From positions 274-44,591 of the forward strand of contig WQRV01000005.1 in assembly GCA_009786575.1 (NCBI GenBank): a stretch of 44,318 nucleotides of DNA. Direction: 5' to 3'. Shown piece by piece: positions 1-7,293 of this stretch. The notes below the pieces were generated by a model. It did no database searches. It saw only the letters and a program-made list of their open reading frames with translations, and was not told the DNA's origin. This DNA comes from Chitinispirillia bacterium (GTDB taxonomy: Bacteria > Fibrobacterota > Chitinivibrionia > Chitinivibrionales > Chitinispirillaceae). A program made the translations under genes and the position numbers. Positions within the stretch are counted from its first letter, which is position 1, and the number at the start of each line of letters is the position of its first letter.

Positions 1-699
1 GAGGGTAACAGACAAAAATTGCTGCAGATAATACTTAACGGGAAAATAGCGGTCAGTATTAAAGAAAAATTCTCCGTCGATGATTTACAAAACGAAGATT
101 ATTTCGTCTCACTCCTCTTCTATTTGGGTATGCTTACCATCGAGCCGGGTGAAGAGCAAATATACCTTAAAATCCCAAACTACTCCATAAAAACCCTCTA
201 TTGGGAATATATGGCCGAATATCTTAAAAATACTGAAGAGGGTGTGATAGACTCGGGGCGGTTAGAAGAAACCGTCAGAAATCTCGCCTGCGACGGGGAT
301 ATGATGCCATTTATGAACTATTTCAGCGAGAGCTTTCTCAAGCGCATGTCCAACAGGGACCTGCAAAAATTCGATGAGAAATATATAAAGGCCATGATGC
401 TCACGCTGCTTTTTACCTCACCGCTCTACCTCCCGGTGTCCGAAGACGAGACTATAAACGGCTACACCGATGTCTATTTGCAGAAACATCCGGCGAAGCG
501 AGCCGTAAAGTACGAATACGTCTTCGAAATCAAATACGCCAAAACAGGCGCGGCCGCCGCCGAGATCGCCGCGAAATTTGCCGAGGCCGGAGCGCAGATC
601 GAAAAATATAAACAAGACCCGCGCTTCGCCGGCAGAGGCGACATAAAGTTCGCCGCGCTGGTGTTTATGGGCAAGGGTGATCTTGAGGTGAGACGGTGA
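1..699 (+). CDS. C-terminal part of a PD-(D/E)XK nuclease-domain protein (AAA-ATPase-like family), truncated by window edge
   Basis: The reading frame is open to base 1, so the gene begins outside the window. The visible part has the layout of the widespread AAA-ATPase-like plus PD-(D/E)XK family. A helical segment containing SLLFYLGMLT and the LKIPN strand is followed by a C-terminal nuclease fold. The nuclease motif reads as GYTDVYL (acidic residue), then VFEIKYAK (E-x-K) and a downstream QIEKY helix. In this family the C-terminal fold is thought to be a nuclease or a degraded nuclease; members are often multicopy and their biological role is poorly known. The stop overlaps the GTG start of the next gene, which suggests cotranscription, although the function looks unrelated to the glycan genes. 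Confidence 0.75.
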   Translation, partial: EGNRQKLLQIILNGKIAVSIKEKFSVDDLQNEDYFVSLLFYLGMLTIEPGEEQIYLKIPNYSIKTLYWEYMAEYLKNTEEGVIDSGRLEETVRNLACDGDMMPFMNYFSESFLKRMSNRDLQKFDEKYIKAMMLTLLFTSPLYLPVSEDETINGYTDVYLQKHPAKRAVKYEYVFEIKYAKTGAAAAEIAAKFAEAGAQIEKYKQDPRFAGRGDIKFAALVFMGKGDLEVRR

Positions 700-1787
700 A
701 CCATATAAAACAATTATACATCTGGGGCGCCGGGCATTGCGGCGTTCTGGCCGCCCTTGATTTGGAGCATAACGGACTTAAAGCCGCCGGGTTTATCGAC
801 ACTAATGCCGATACAATCAAAACGAGGCTTGGGTTGCCGGTACTGGCTCCTGCGGACGTAATCGAAAATAATAATAGCCGCGCTAATGTAATCATTGCGG
901 TTCAAAATGAACGCGCGGCTGCGGATATCGCACAAAAATTGGAATCCTGCGGCGTGGAGTTCACGATGTCCGATATTGTTTCGAAAACCGCCGGCTCAAA
1001 CAGTTACTATACTAATCCGAAACGAAACTCAAAGGAACCACCGCCTCCAAGCACAATCCCGGAGAGCCTGAAAGACGGCTTTACAATGAATGGCCAAATA
1101 CCGGTTCTATACTGGTACCTCGACGAAAGAAACGATTCCAGGATCCATAATACCGCCGAAGATTACGAAAGGGCGTTTGAGCGCATGAATAACAGAACTT
1201 TCAGATATTACGGCGAGGATATCAACTCTTTCTACGCGGCCTTTGAAAAATATAGCCTAAAAGAAAAGTCCGTCATTGTATGGGGGCTGGCAGGCTTAAA
1301 TTGCGAGGCGATGGCCATCTGGCAAGGGGCAAAACACGTTTATGTAGTTGACTACAACAAGCCGGTCTGTGAGCATGGCAAAATTACCGTTATGAACCAC
1401 GGCGAATTAGTTAAAAGCGGAATACGCGCCGATGCCGCAATCTCATTCTCCTCTTTTGAGCACGACGGACTGGGCCGCTATGGCGACACGCTCAATCCAA
1501 ATGGCGATCTGGAGGCGATGGCGGCCGCCCGCGATTTTTTGAAAGATGACGGGTTTATGCTGTTCGGTGTCCCGCAGGGGGAGGATTGTCTTGTTTGGAA
1601 CGCGCACAGGATTTATGGGGAAAAAAGGTTGCCGCTTTTGTTGGAAGGATGGGACACAGACGCTGTTTTTGAACAGGAATCACCTGTTGGACATCCTCGC
1701 GGTACTTATCATGTTCAACCGTTGATGGTGTTATGTAAGTCCAATAGTCCTAGATTAAACTATGGGGTGAATGATGATAAGTTTTGA
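696..1787 (+). CDS. DUF268 protein with N-terminal Rossmann-like domain
   Basis: 363 aa. The GTG start at 696 overlaps the upstream stop as GTGA and has a GAGGTG-type ribosome site. Residues about 5-90 form a nucleotide-binding-like domain with LYIWGAGHCG, a strand ending GFIDTN and a later NVIIAVQN strand, like the N-terminal domain of PglD-type enzymes. A proline-rich linker (PPPPST) leads into a DUF268 domain from about residue 125, recognised by the block SFEHDGLGRYGD near residue 252 and by NAHRIYG and LLLEGW. DUF268 looks methyltransferase-like (VWGLAGLNCEAMAIWQGA resembles a cofactor-binding strand-loop-helix), but its reaction is not known to me. It opens the glycan cluster and overlaps the next gene by about 17 nt. 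A role in modifying a surface polysaccharide is inferred from its neighbours. Confidence 0.8.
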   Translation: MNHIKQLYIWGAGHCGVLAALDLEHNGLKAAGFIDTNADTIKTRLGLPVLAPADVIENNNSRANVIIAVQNERAAADIAQKLESCGVEFTMSDIVSKTAGSNSYYTNPKRNSKEPPPPSTIPESLKDGFTMNGQIPVLYWYLDERNDSRIHNTAEDYERAFERMNNRTFRYYGEDINSFYAAFEKYSLKEKSVIVWGLAGLNCEAMAIWQGAKHVYVVDYNKPVCEHGKITVMNHGELVKSGIRADAAISFSSFEHDGLGRYGDTLNPNGDLEAMAAARDFLKDDGFMLFGVPQGEDCLVWNAHRIYGEKRLPLLLEGWDTDAVFEQESPVGHPRGTYHVQPLMVLCKSNSPRLNYGVNDDKF

Positions 1788-3714
1788 TTGCTTTGATACT
1801 TTAGTAACACGCAAAGTCGCGGAGCCGCGAGGTGTTTGGGTGGTTTTGGAGCAAAAGACCGGAATTAACGGTTTCGCGCAGATGAGAGAGGCAGCCGAGA
1901 TGATTGCTGTGCGAAACGCGGGTACTGAAAGTGTAAAAATAGCTGATATTTACAAAGCCATGAACGAATCTGGTTTTATTGGTAAAGACCAGGCAGATGA
2001 ATTAATGCACATAGAGATAGAGATAGAGATAGAGATATCACTTCCGCTGACGGAGAATATAGAAAAGGCCATCGAATATGTCAAAAAAGGCGAAAAGCTA
2101 ATAGTTATCAGCGATATGTATTTACCCGGCGATATCATTAAGCGGCTGCTTGTAAAGGCAGATCCATTTTTTGAAAACATAACGGTATTTGTGAGTTGTG
2201 AGTTCGGCAAGACAAAGTATAGCTCAAAATTGTACAAAGCTATACAAAAGGAATTGAATCTGAAATATACGGAATGGACACATTTTGGGGATAACCCGAA
2301 GAGTGATTTTGATGTTCCTAAAAAACTTGGGATAAACGCGATTCTTTTAGAAAGGAAGCCTCTGAGTTGTAATTTTGCAAAATTATTAGAAAAAAGAGGC
2401 GAATGTGCCGCTTCTCAATTAATTGCCGGGATCGCTAACTTTTTGGAAAAGAAGAATGATGCCTATAATGTCGGTATCTTTTATGGCGCGGTTGAAGTAA
2501 TGAACTTTTGCGGTTTTGTTTTGCGAAGGGCAAACGAATTAAACATTAAACGATTATATTTTGTTGCGAGAGACTGCTATCTGCCAAAGCTGGTATGCGA
2601 TATTTTAATTACCAGATTTAAATATGAGATTAAAACCGAATATATTTATTTATCCAAATTTGCGGTTAAGAATGCGTTGGAGAGCGGCGATACTGTCGCA
2701 AAAGAATATTTTAAGAATAAAATAGATATTAGTAATAATAAATTTGCATTTGTAGACTTGTTTGCTTCGGGGCAAACCTTGAGTAATGTCATGAAGATCA
2801 TTGGTTATGAAGGTACTGTAAACCTAATATTATTCTTGCGTTCCTATAATGTTGGAAAATTAAAAATTAGCTTTTGGCCTATACCATGTATTTCCACTTA
2901 TAAACCGATAGCATTCATGGAAGTTTTTTTTCGCGCGCCGCATGGAAAGACGGTGGCTTGGAAAAGAGGGGATGAGATTGCCCCGGTTTTTTCTGAAAAA
3001 ACAAGAAAATTTCCTAAGTATACAGATTATATTAGCGGGGTTTTAGATTTTGCCAAACAATATGCATATTTCATTAATGACTTCGCAACAGGCAATTTAA
3101 CCCAATCTGTATATAGTATTCTGCTGCAAGATAAAAAAGCGCATACTTTTTTATCTGAAGTACCAATGGATATTGACTATCACGAAGCTAAAGAGTTTAC
3201 ATTCATTCCCAGATTGTCTACCAAGAATATTTTTGATAGATTCTTGCTTGGCCTAAATATGTATATTTATGAAGATCTTTGTATGGCCGGAATGACTGGA
3301 ATTGACAGGAAAATTGTGAAATTATGTAAGAAAAATAAAAATTCTTTTATAGCAACAGTTTATGCCAGAATTCGTATTCTATATACGGATATAGCGCCTA
3401 AAAATGAAGGCAAAGCTTATGGGGATTTAGCAGTTGGATACCATTGTTATGAAAAGCTTTTTAATAAAAGAATTGTACTTTACGGTGCCGGAGAATTTGG
3501 ACGTTCATTATATTGGCAGCTTAAGATTACTCAAAATTGCGAGATTGCTCTTTGGGCAGATAAAAAATATGATAATGTGAACAAGATTGTTGATTATGAT
3601 TTTGATTATATAGTTATTGCAATATGCAATGATGAAATAGTTTGTGATGTCAGGTTAGATCTGGAGAGAAGGGGCATTATGTCACAGACGATTATCTGGT
3701 ATGGAGAACTGTAG
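1771..3714 (+). CDS. HAD-superfamily hydrolase (COG5610-like) with C-terminal Rossmann-like domain
   Basis: 647 aa. The N-terminal 210 residues are a HAD phosphatase fold: motif I SFDCFDTL (D6 as likely nucleophile), motif II VISDMYLPGD, and motif IV HFGDNPKSD near residue 173. This is the SFDxFDTL subtype common in polysaccharide clusters. A middle region of about 350 residues begins YGAVEVMNFCGF, contains LYFVARDCYLP, and is not recognised beyond being typical of such proteins. Residues about 565-647 form a second Rossmann-like domain (IVLYGAGEFGRSLYWQL). ATG codons lie at 1771 and 1774; the GGGGTG ribosome site spaces better with 1774. An in-frame GAGATA hexamer repeat near 2011-2036 encodes alternating Ile-Glu. 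Substrate unknown; probably a phosphorylated glycan or glycan precursor. Confidence 0.78.
   Translation: MMISFDCFDTLVTRKVAEPRGVWVVLEQKTGINGFAQMREAAEMIAVRNAGTESVKIADIYKAMNESGFIGKDQADELMHIEIEIEIEISLPLTENIEKAIEYVKKGEKLIVISDMYLPGDIIKRLLVKADPFFENITVFVSCEFGKTKYSSKLYKAIQKELNLKYTEWTHFGDNPKSDFDVPKKLGINAILLERKPLSCNFAKLLEKRGECAASQLIAGIANFLEKKNDAYNVGIFYGAVEVMNFCGFVLRRANELNIKRLYFVARDCYLPKLVCDILITRFKYEIKTEYIYLSKFAVKNALESGDTVAKEYFKNKIDISNNKFAFVDLFASGQTLSNVMKIIGYEGTVNLILFLRSYNVGKLKISFWPIPCISTYKPIAFMEVFFRAPHGKTVAWKRGDEIAPVFSEKTRKFPKYTDYISGVLDFAKQYAYFINDFATGNLTQSVYSILLQDKKAHTFLSEVPMDIDYHEAKEFTFIPRLSTKNIFDRFLLGLNMYIYEDLCMAGMTGIDRKIVKLCKKNKNSFIATVYARIRILYTDIAPKNEGKAYGDLAVGYHCYEKLFNKRIVLYGAGEFGRSLYWQLKITQNCEIALWADKKYDNVNKIVDYDFDYIVIAICNDEIVCDVRLDLERRGIMSQTIIWYGEL
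2011..2036 (+). repeat. In-frame GAGATA hexanucleotide tandem repeat
   Basis: About four consecutive copies of a 6-bp unit (GAGATA) sit inside the HAD gene and encode alternating Ile-Glu. Because the unit is a multiple of three, changes in copy number would lengthen or shorten the protein by two residues per unit without a frameshift. Confidence 0.85.
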
Positions 3715-3715
3715 T

Positions 3716-4861
3716 ATGAACGCATTTGAAAATAAAACAGCCGAACAAATGGAAAAATGGCTGGACAGTTGGATTATGGCCATAAAAAACAACGCAGTAT
3801 CAGGTTTTGCGCTTAGCCAAAACCTGATTAAAAATACATATTATGCCAAGGAGTTTGGGGTAAATGTTGTCTATGACAACAATCCAGAACTACATGGTAA
3901 AACAGTGGATGGCTTTTTGGTATCTTCACCTGAGAGTGTAAGGCCAGATGGAAAAGTAGTCATATTTTCCGATATTGGGTATATAAATATAAAATATATT
4001 TTAGAAAACAAAGGGTTGCAGGAATTTGATGATTTTATATTATGGAGAAACTTGATACCGGTTTTGAAATGGGTTAAAAAGTCGGAATTATTTATTCCGG
4101 AAGTTCATACCGCAATAACTACAAAATGTACATTAAACTGTACAAACTGCAATATGCTTATTCCAAAGCATAAACAGGCGGGTACGGATGATTTTTGGGA
4201 ATTGTCATGTTTGAAAAAAGATGCTGACCTGTTTTTTAGCATAGTGGACAGGTGCGACAATTTTCAAATTTTGGGGGGTGAGCCACTATTATATCCTCAT
4301 TTAGGACAATACTTAAAGCATGTTGTTAAATATAGAGAAAGGATCGGTAAGCAGTTGCTTATTGTGAGTAACGGAACCATCAAGCCGGATCTGCAAATTT
4401 TAAATATATGCAGGGAATACGATATTAGCTTTATAATCTCTAATTATTCTTTATGCGGTACCCCAAATTATTCTTTAAGAAGGGATGAAGTTTTGCAGGT
4501 TTTGGGGCGAAATAATTTATTATTCAGCAATAATCCAGCTGCGCTGCCGTGGAGTGATTTCTTTTTAAAGGGAGAGGGAAGTGCAAAACATTATCAGAGA
4601 TGCTCACCGGGTTTTAAAGGGCTAAACGATGGTAAGTTCTATAGCTGTCATCTGGTATGGAGCGCAGATAAATCCAATTTCTTAAAAGCTGGTACTGATG
4701 ATTATTTAGATTTGGCAGAAATTAAACAGAAATCGAATGGGAAAATTGAATTGTTGAAGTTTAATTTGGGGTTTCACAAAAACGGTTTCTTGAATTTGTG
4801 TAAAGTTTGTGGCGGTTGTGATCCATATTTTTATGAACCAATTAAACCGGGAAAACAATAA
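3716..4861 (+). CDS. Radical SAM protein with N-terminal Rossmann-like domain and C-terminal Cys cluster
   Basis: 381 aa from the ATG at 3716, chosen because GGAG at 3703-3706 lies 9 nt upstream; an earlier in-frame ATG at 3701 has no ribosome site. Residues about 25-115 form a Rossmann-like segment (SGFALSQNLIKNTYYAKEFG, then VVYDNNPELHGK and VVIFSDIG). The radical SAM core follows, with CxxxCxxC as CTLNCTNC (about C138, C142, C145) for the 4Fe-4S cluster and a glycine motif ILGGEPLLYP. The C-terminus has further cysteines (CSPG, YSCHLVW, LCKVCGGCDPY) that could bind an auxiliary cluster, as in SPASM or twitch proteins. Radical SAM enzymes of this type occur in glycan and cofactor pathways; the substrate here is unknown. 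The gene is packed between the HAD gene and the GT4 gene. Confidence 0.85.
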   Translation: MNAFENKTAEQMEKWLDSWIMAIKNNAVSGFALSQNLIKNTYYAKEFGVNVVYDNNPELHGKTVDGFLVSSPESVRPDGKVVIFSDIGYINIKYILENKGLQEFDDFILWRNLIPVLKWVKKSELFIPEVHTAITTKCTLNCTNCNMLIPKHKQAGTDDFWELSCLKKDADLFFSIVDRCDNFQILGGEPLLYPHLGQYLKHVVKYRERIGKQLLIVSNGTIKPDLQILNICREYDISFIISNYSLCGTPNYSLRRDEVLQVLGRNNLLFSNNPAALPWSDFFLKGEGSAKHYQRCSPGFKGLNDGKFYSCHLVWSADKSNFLKAGTDDYLDLAEIKQKSNGKIELLKFNLGFHKNGFLNLCKVCGGCDPYFYEPIKPGKQ

Positions 4862-4864
4862 GAG

Positions 4865-6085
4865 ATGGCACGAAAAAAAATATTAATCGTTAGCTATTCC
4901 GATGCCGGTGGCGGGGCCTTTATCGCCGCGAAGCGGATCTTAGACGCTATGTTGGCAGCGAATATGGATGTAAAGATGGGCGTTGTGGAAAAACGGACAA
5001 ACTCCGAGGCGGTCTTTGAACTTCCGAAGAATCCGGATTTTGAGATGCAAAACGCGAAACGAAACAGAAAAAATCTTTTACAGACCACAAACCCTATCTC
5101 ACACAGCATAGGCAAGCTTAGTAAAATAGATGTAGATTATCTGAATCAAAGCGATTTTAATGTTATAAATTTACATTGGGTCGCTGCCAGTACTATAAGC
5201 ATAGAAGATATCGCAAAAATAAAAAAAACTGTTGTTTGGACTATGCATGATACATGGCCTTTTTGTGGCGCTGAGCATTATCCGAATGTACTGGAGAATG
5301 ATACACGTTTTATAGATGGCTATACAAAAGAAAATTTTCCAGAAACCAGCAGCGGGATTGATATTTGCCGCATAACTTGGATAAGAAAGAAAAAAGCATG
5401 GAAAGGGAAAAATTTTCACTTTGTAGCGTTATGCAATAAGGAAAAAGAATGTTTACAGCGGTCAGCGCTCTTTAAGAATAATAATTGTACAGTTATTCCG
5501 AATCCGATCCCAAGTTTCTTTAGGAAGATAAATGCCATTGAACTTAAAAAATATTTAGGTATTCCATTGGGGAAAAAAATAATCGGATTTGGCGCAATCA
5601 GGAGCGGTGGTGTTAAGGGTAGCGATTATTTAATAAAAGCGTTGGCGAAGTTAAAAAATAAAGAGGCTTTACATACGGTTATTTTCGGTGATATGCAGAG
5701 TGAATTATTAAATAATGTAAAAATACAAAACACGGTTTTAGGGACAATTTTTAATGATAAAATTTTAGCGTTGATTTATAACTGCATGGACTGTTTTGTT
5801 TGCCCCAGTTTAATAGAAACATTTTGCCAAACAGCGCATGAAGCAATGCATTGCGGGGTTCCTGTTGCAGGATTTGACGTTATGGGAGTTTCGGAATGTA
5901 TCGAGCATAAAAAAACCGGTTATTTGGCAAAACCGTTTGACGCTGATGATCTGGCGAGAGGTATTGAGTTCTGTTTGGCAAATCAGGAAGATCTTTCTCA
6001 AAGATCTGTTGAGCGGGCTAATAGCGATTATTTTAGTGCGAAGCAAATTGCAAATAACTATATGGATATCTGCAAAAAATTATAA
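4865..6085 (+). CDS. GT4-family glycosyltransferase
   Basis: 406 aa with the two-domain GT-B layout. The N-terminal domain starts KILIVSYSDAGGGAFIAAKRIL and includes the typical VVWTMHDTWPFCGAEHYP block. The C-terminal donor-binding domain carries VIPNPIP, IGFGAI, CPSLIETFCQTAHEAMHCGVPV (the E-x7-E type motif of GT4) and a TGYLAKPFD loop. This matches WcaC/RfaG-type enzymes that move a sugar from a nucleotide sugar to a growing glycan on the inner face of the membrane. It starts 4 nt after the radical SAM stop. It is the only member of the cluster that lacks the recurring small Rossmann-like domain. Donor and acceptor cannot be read from the sequence. Confidence 0.9.
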   Translation: MARKKILIVSYSDAGGGAFIAAKRILDAMLAANMDVKMGVVEKRTNSEAVFELPKNPDFEMQNAKRNRKNLLQTTNPISHSIGKLSKIDVDYLNQSDFNVINLHWVAASTISIEDIAKIKKTVVWTMHDTWPFCGAEHYPNVLENDTRFIDGYTKENFPETSSGIDICRITWIRKKKAWKGKNFHFVALCNKEKECLQRSALFKNNNCTVIPNPIPSFFRKINAIELKKYLGIPLGKKIIGFGAIRSGGVKGSDYLIKALAKLKNKEALHTVIFGDMQSELLNNVKIQNTVLGTIFNDKILALIYNCMDCFVCPSLIETFCQTAHEAMHCGVPVAGFDVMGVSECIEHKKTGYLAKPFDADDLARGIEFCLANQEDLSQRSVERANSDYFSAKQIANNYMDICKKL

Positions 6086-6101
6086 AGGGATATTGAAAAC
6101 T

Positions 6102-7283
6102 ATGAAAACTCCGGTACTTTTTACTGTTTTTAACAGGCCAGATTACACAAAAAAGTCATTTGCCGCCATACGCAGGGCAAAGCCGCCAAAACTATATATT
6201 GCTGCGGATGGCCCGAGAAACATAGATGGGGAGAAAGAGCTTTGCGATCAAGTTAGAACGTTTGTGCTAAATTCCATAGATTGGAAATGTGAGGTTAAAA
6301 CATTATTCCAGAAGAGAAATTCAGGCGGTTGCGGTACCGGGATAAGTACCGGTATTTCTTGGTTTTTCGAGCATGAAGAATGTGGTATAATTATAGAAGA
6401 CGATGTGGTGGCGAATTCAAGTTTTTGGGGATTCTGCGAAGAGTTGCTTGAGAAGTATAGAGATAATAAAAACGTATGGAGTATTGGCGGGGATAATGGC
6501 CAAGGTATTTCCAGCTTTAAGGAAAGTTATACTTTTGTCAAAGCAATACGTATCTGGGGATGGGGGACTTGGCGAGACAGATGGAAACATTTTTCTTTGG
6601 ATGTGAGCCGTATGACAGATGACATTTTCGATTATTATACGAAGAATCCCGCTGTAAAACAGTATTATCAGTATATTCTTTGGAGATTGCAGCGAGAAAA
6701 TGAAATGCCGATATGCAGAATAGATACGTGGGATTATCAATTCTTTTTTGCGGGTATCGCTCGTAAAACCTTAAATATCGCACCGCAAAAAAATATGATT
6801 AATAATATCGGAGTTTATGGTGAACATTTTAACGGTTTCTATCACCAGCGTTTGAATAGGGAAACATATAACTTAGAAATAACAAGCCATCCAAAAAGCA
6901 TAAAGAATAACCAAAAGTTGCAAGGCTTGTACGATAAAGAGATAGGAGTATTGCCGCGATACCCTAAAGTTCCAGACATAAAAAACAAGAAAGTTTATCT
7001 GTGGGGTGTAGGCGAATTTGCGATAAACGTGATGTTTTTAGCGCGAAAGTATAAAATAACGGCATTCTTGGATAAACGCTCAACGGAAGAATTTTACGGT
7101 TATGAAGTTAAACAGCCGGAAGAAATTTTAAATAGGAAAGATAATGACTTCTTCATATTTATAGCTTCAGCCAAATATGCGTATGAAATGTCAGACATCT
7201 GTAAACATCATGGATTGAAAAAAGGAAAGGACTTTTGGAGTCCGGTATCTCAACGTATGCCTAAATCTTATTATTCGCAATAA
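6102..7283 (+). CDS. GT2/GNT-I-like glycosyltransferase with C-terminal Rossmann-like domain
   Basis: 393 aa from the ATG at 6102, preceded by AAAGGGA. A longer reading of the same frame from 5838 would overlap the GT4 gene by almost 250 nt and was not used. Residues 1-240 form a GT-A type fold: PVLFTVFNRPDYTKKSF, LYIAADGPR, then GIIIEDDVV (the acidic DxD-like metal and nucleotide-sugar site) and RIWGWGTWRDRW. This set is typical of nucleotide-diphospho-sugar transferases acting on surface polysaccharides. Residues about 296-393 form a Rossmann-like tail (KVYLWGVGEFAINVMFLARKY, then AFLDKRS and FFIFIASAKYAYEM), clearly of the same type as in the DUF268 and HAD proteins. It follows the GT4 gene by 16 nt. 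Confidence 0.87.
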   Translation: MKTPVLFTVFNRPDYTKKSFAAIRRAKPPKLYIAADGPRNIDGEKELCDQVRTFVLNSIDWKCEVKTLFQKRNSGGCGTGISTGISWFFEHEECGIIIEDDVVANSSFWGFCEELLEKYRDNKNVWSIGGDNGQGISSFKESYTFVKAIRIWGWGTWRDRWKHFSLDVSRMTDDIFDYYTKNPAVKQYYQYILWRLQRENEMPICRIDTWDYQFFFAGIARKTLNIAPQKNMINNIGVYGEHFNGFYHQRLNRETYNLEITSHPKSIKNNQKLQGLYDKEIGVLPRYPKVPDIKNKKVYLWGVGEFAINVMFLARKYKITAFLDKRSTEEFYGYEVKQPEEILNRKDNDFFIFIASAKYAYEMSDICKHHGLKKGKDFWSPVSQRMPKSYYSQ

Positions 7284-7293
7284 GGAGATGACT

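Noticed and set aside
5838-6101. Upstream extension of the second glycosyltransferase frame
   Set aside because: The extension overlaps almost 250 nt of the GT4 gene, has no ribosome site, and the GT-A fold begins exactly at the ATG at 6102, which does have one.
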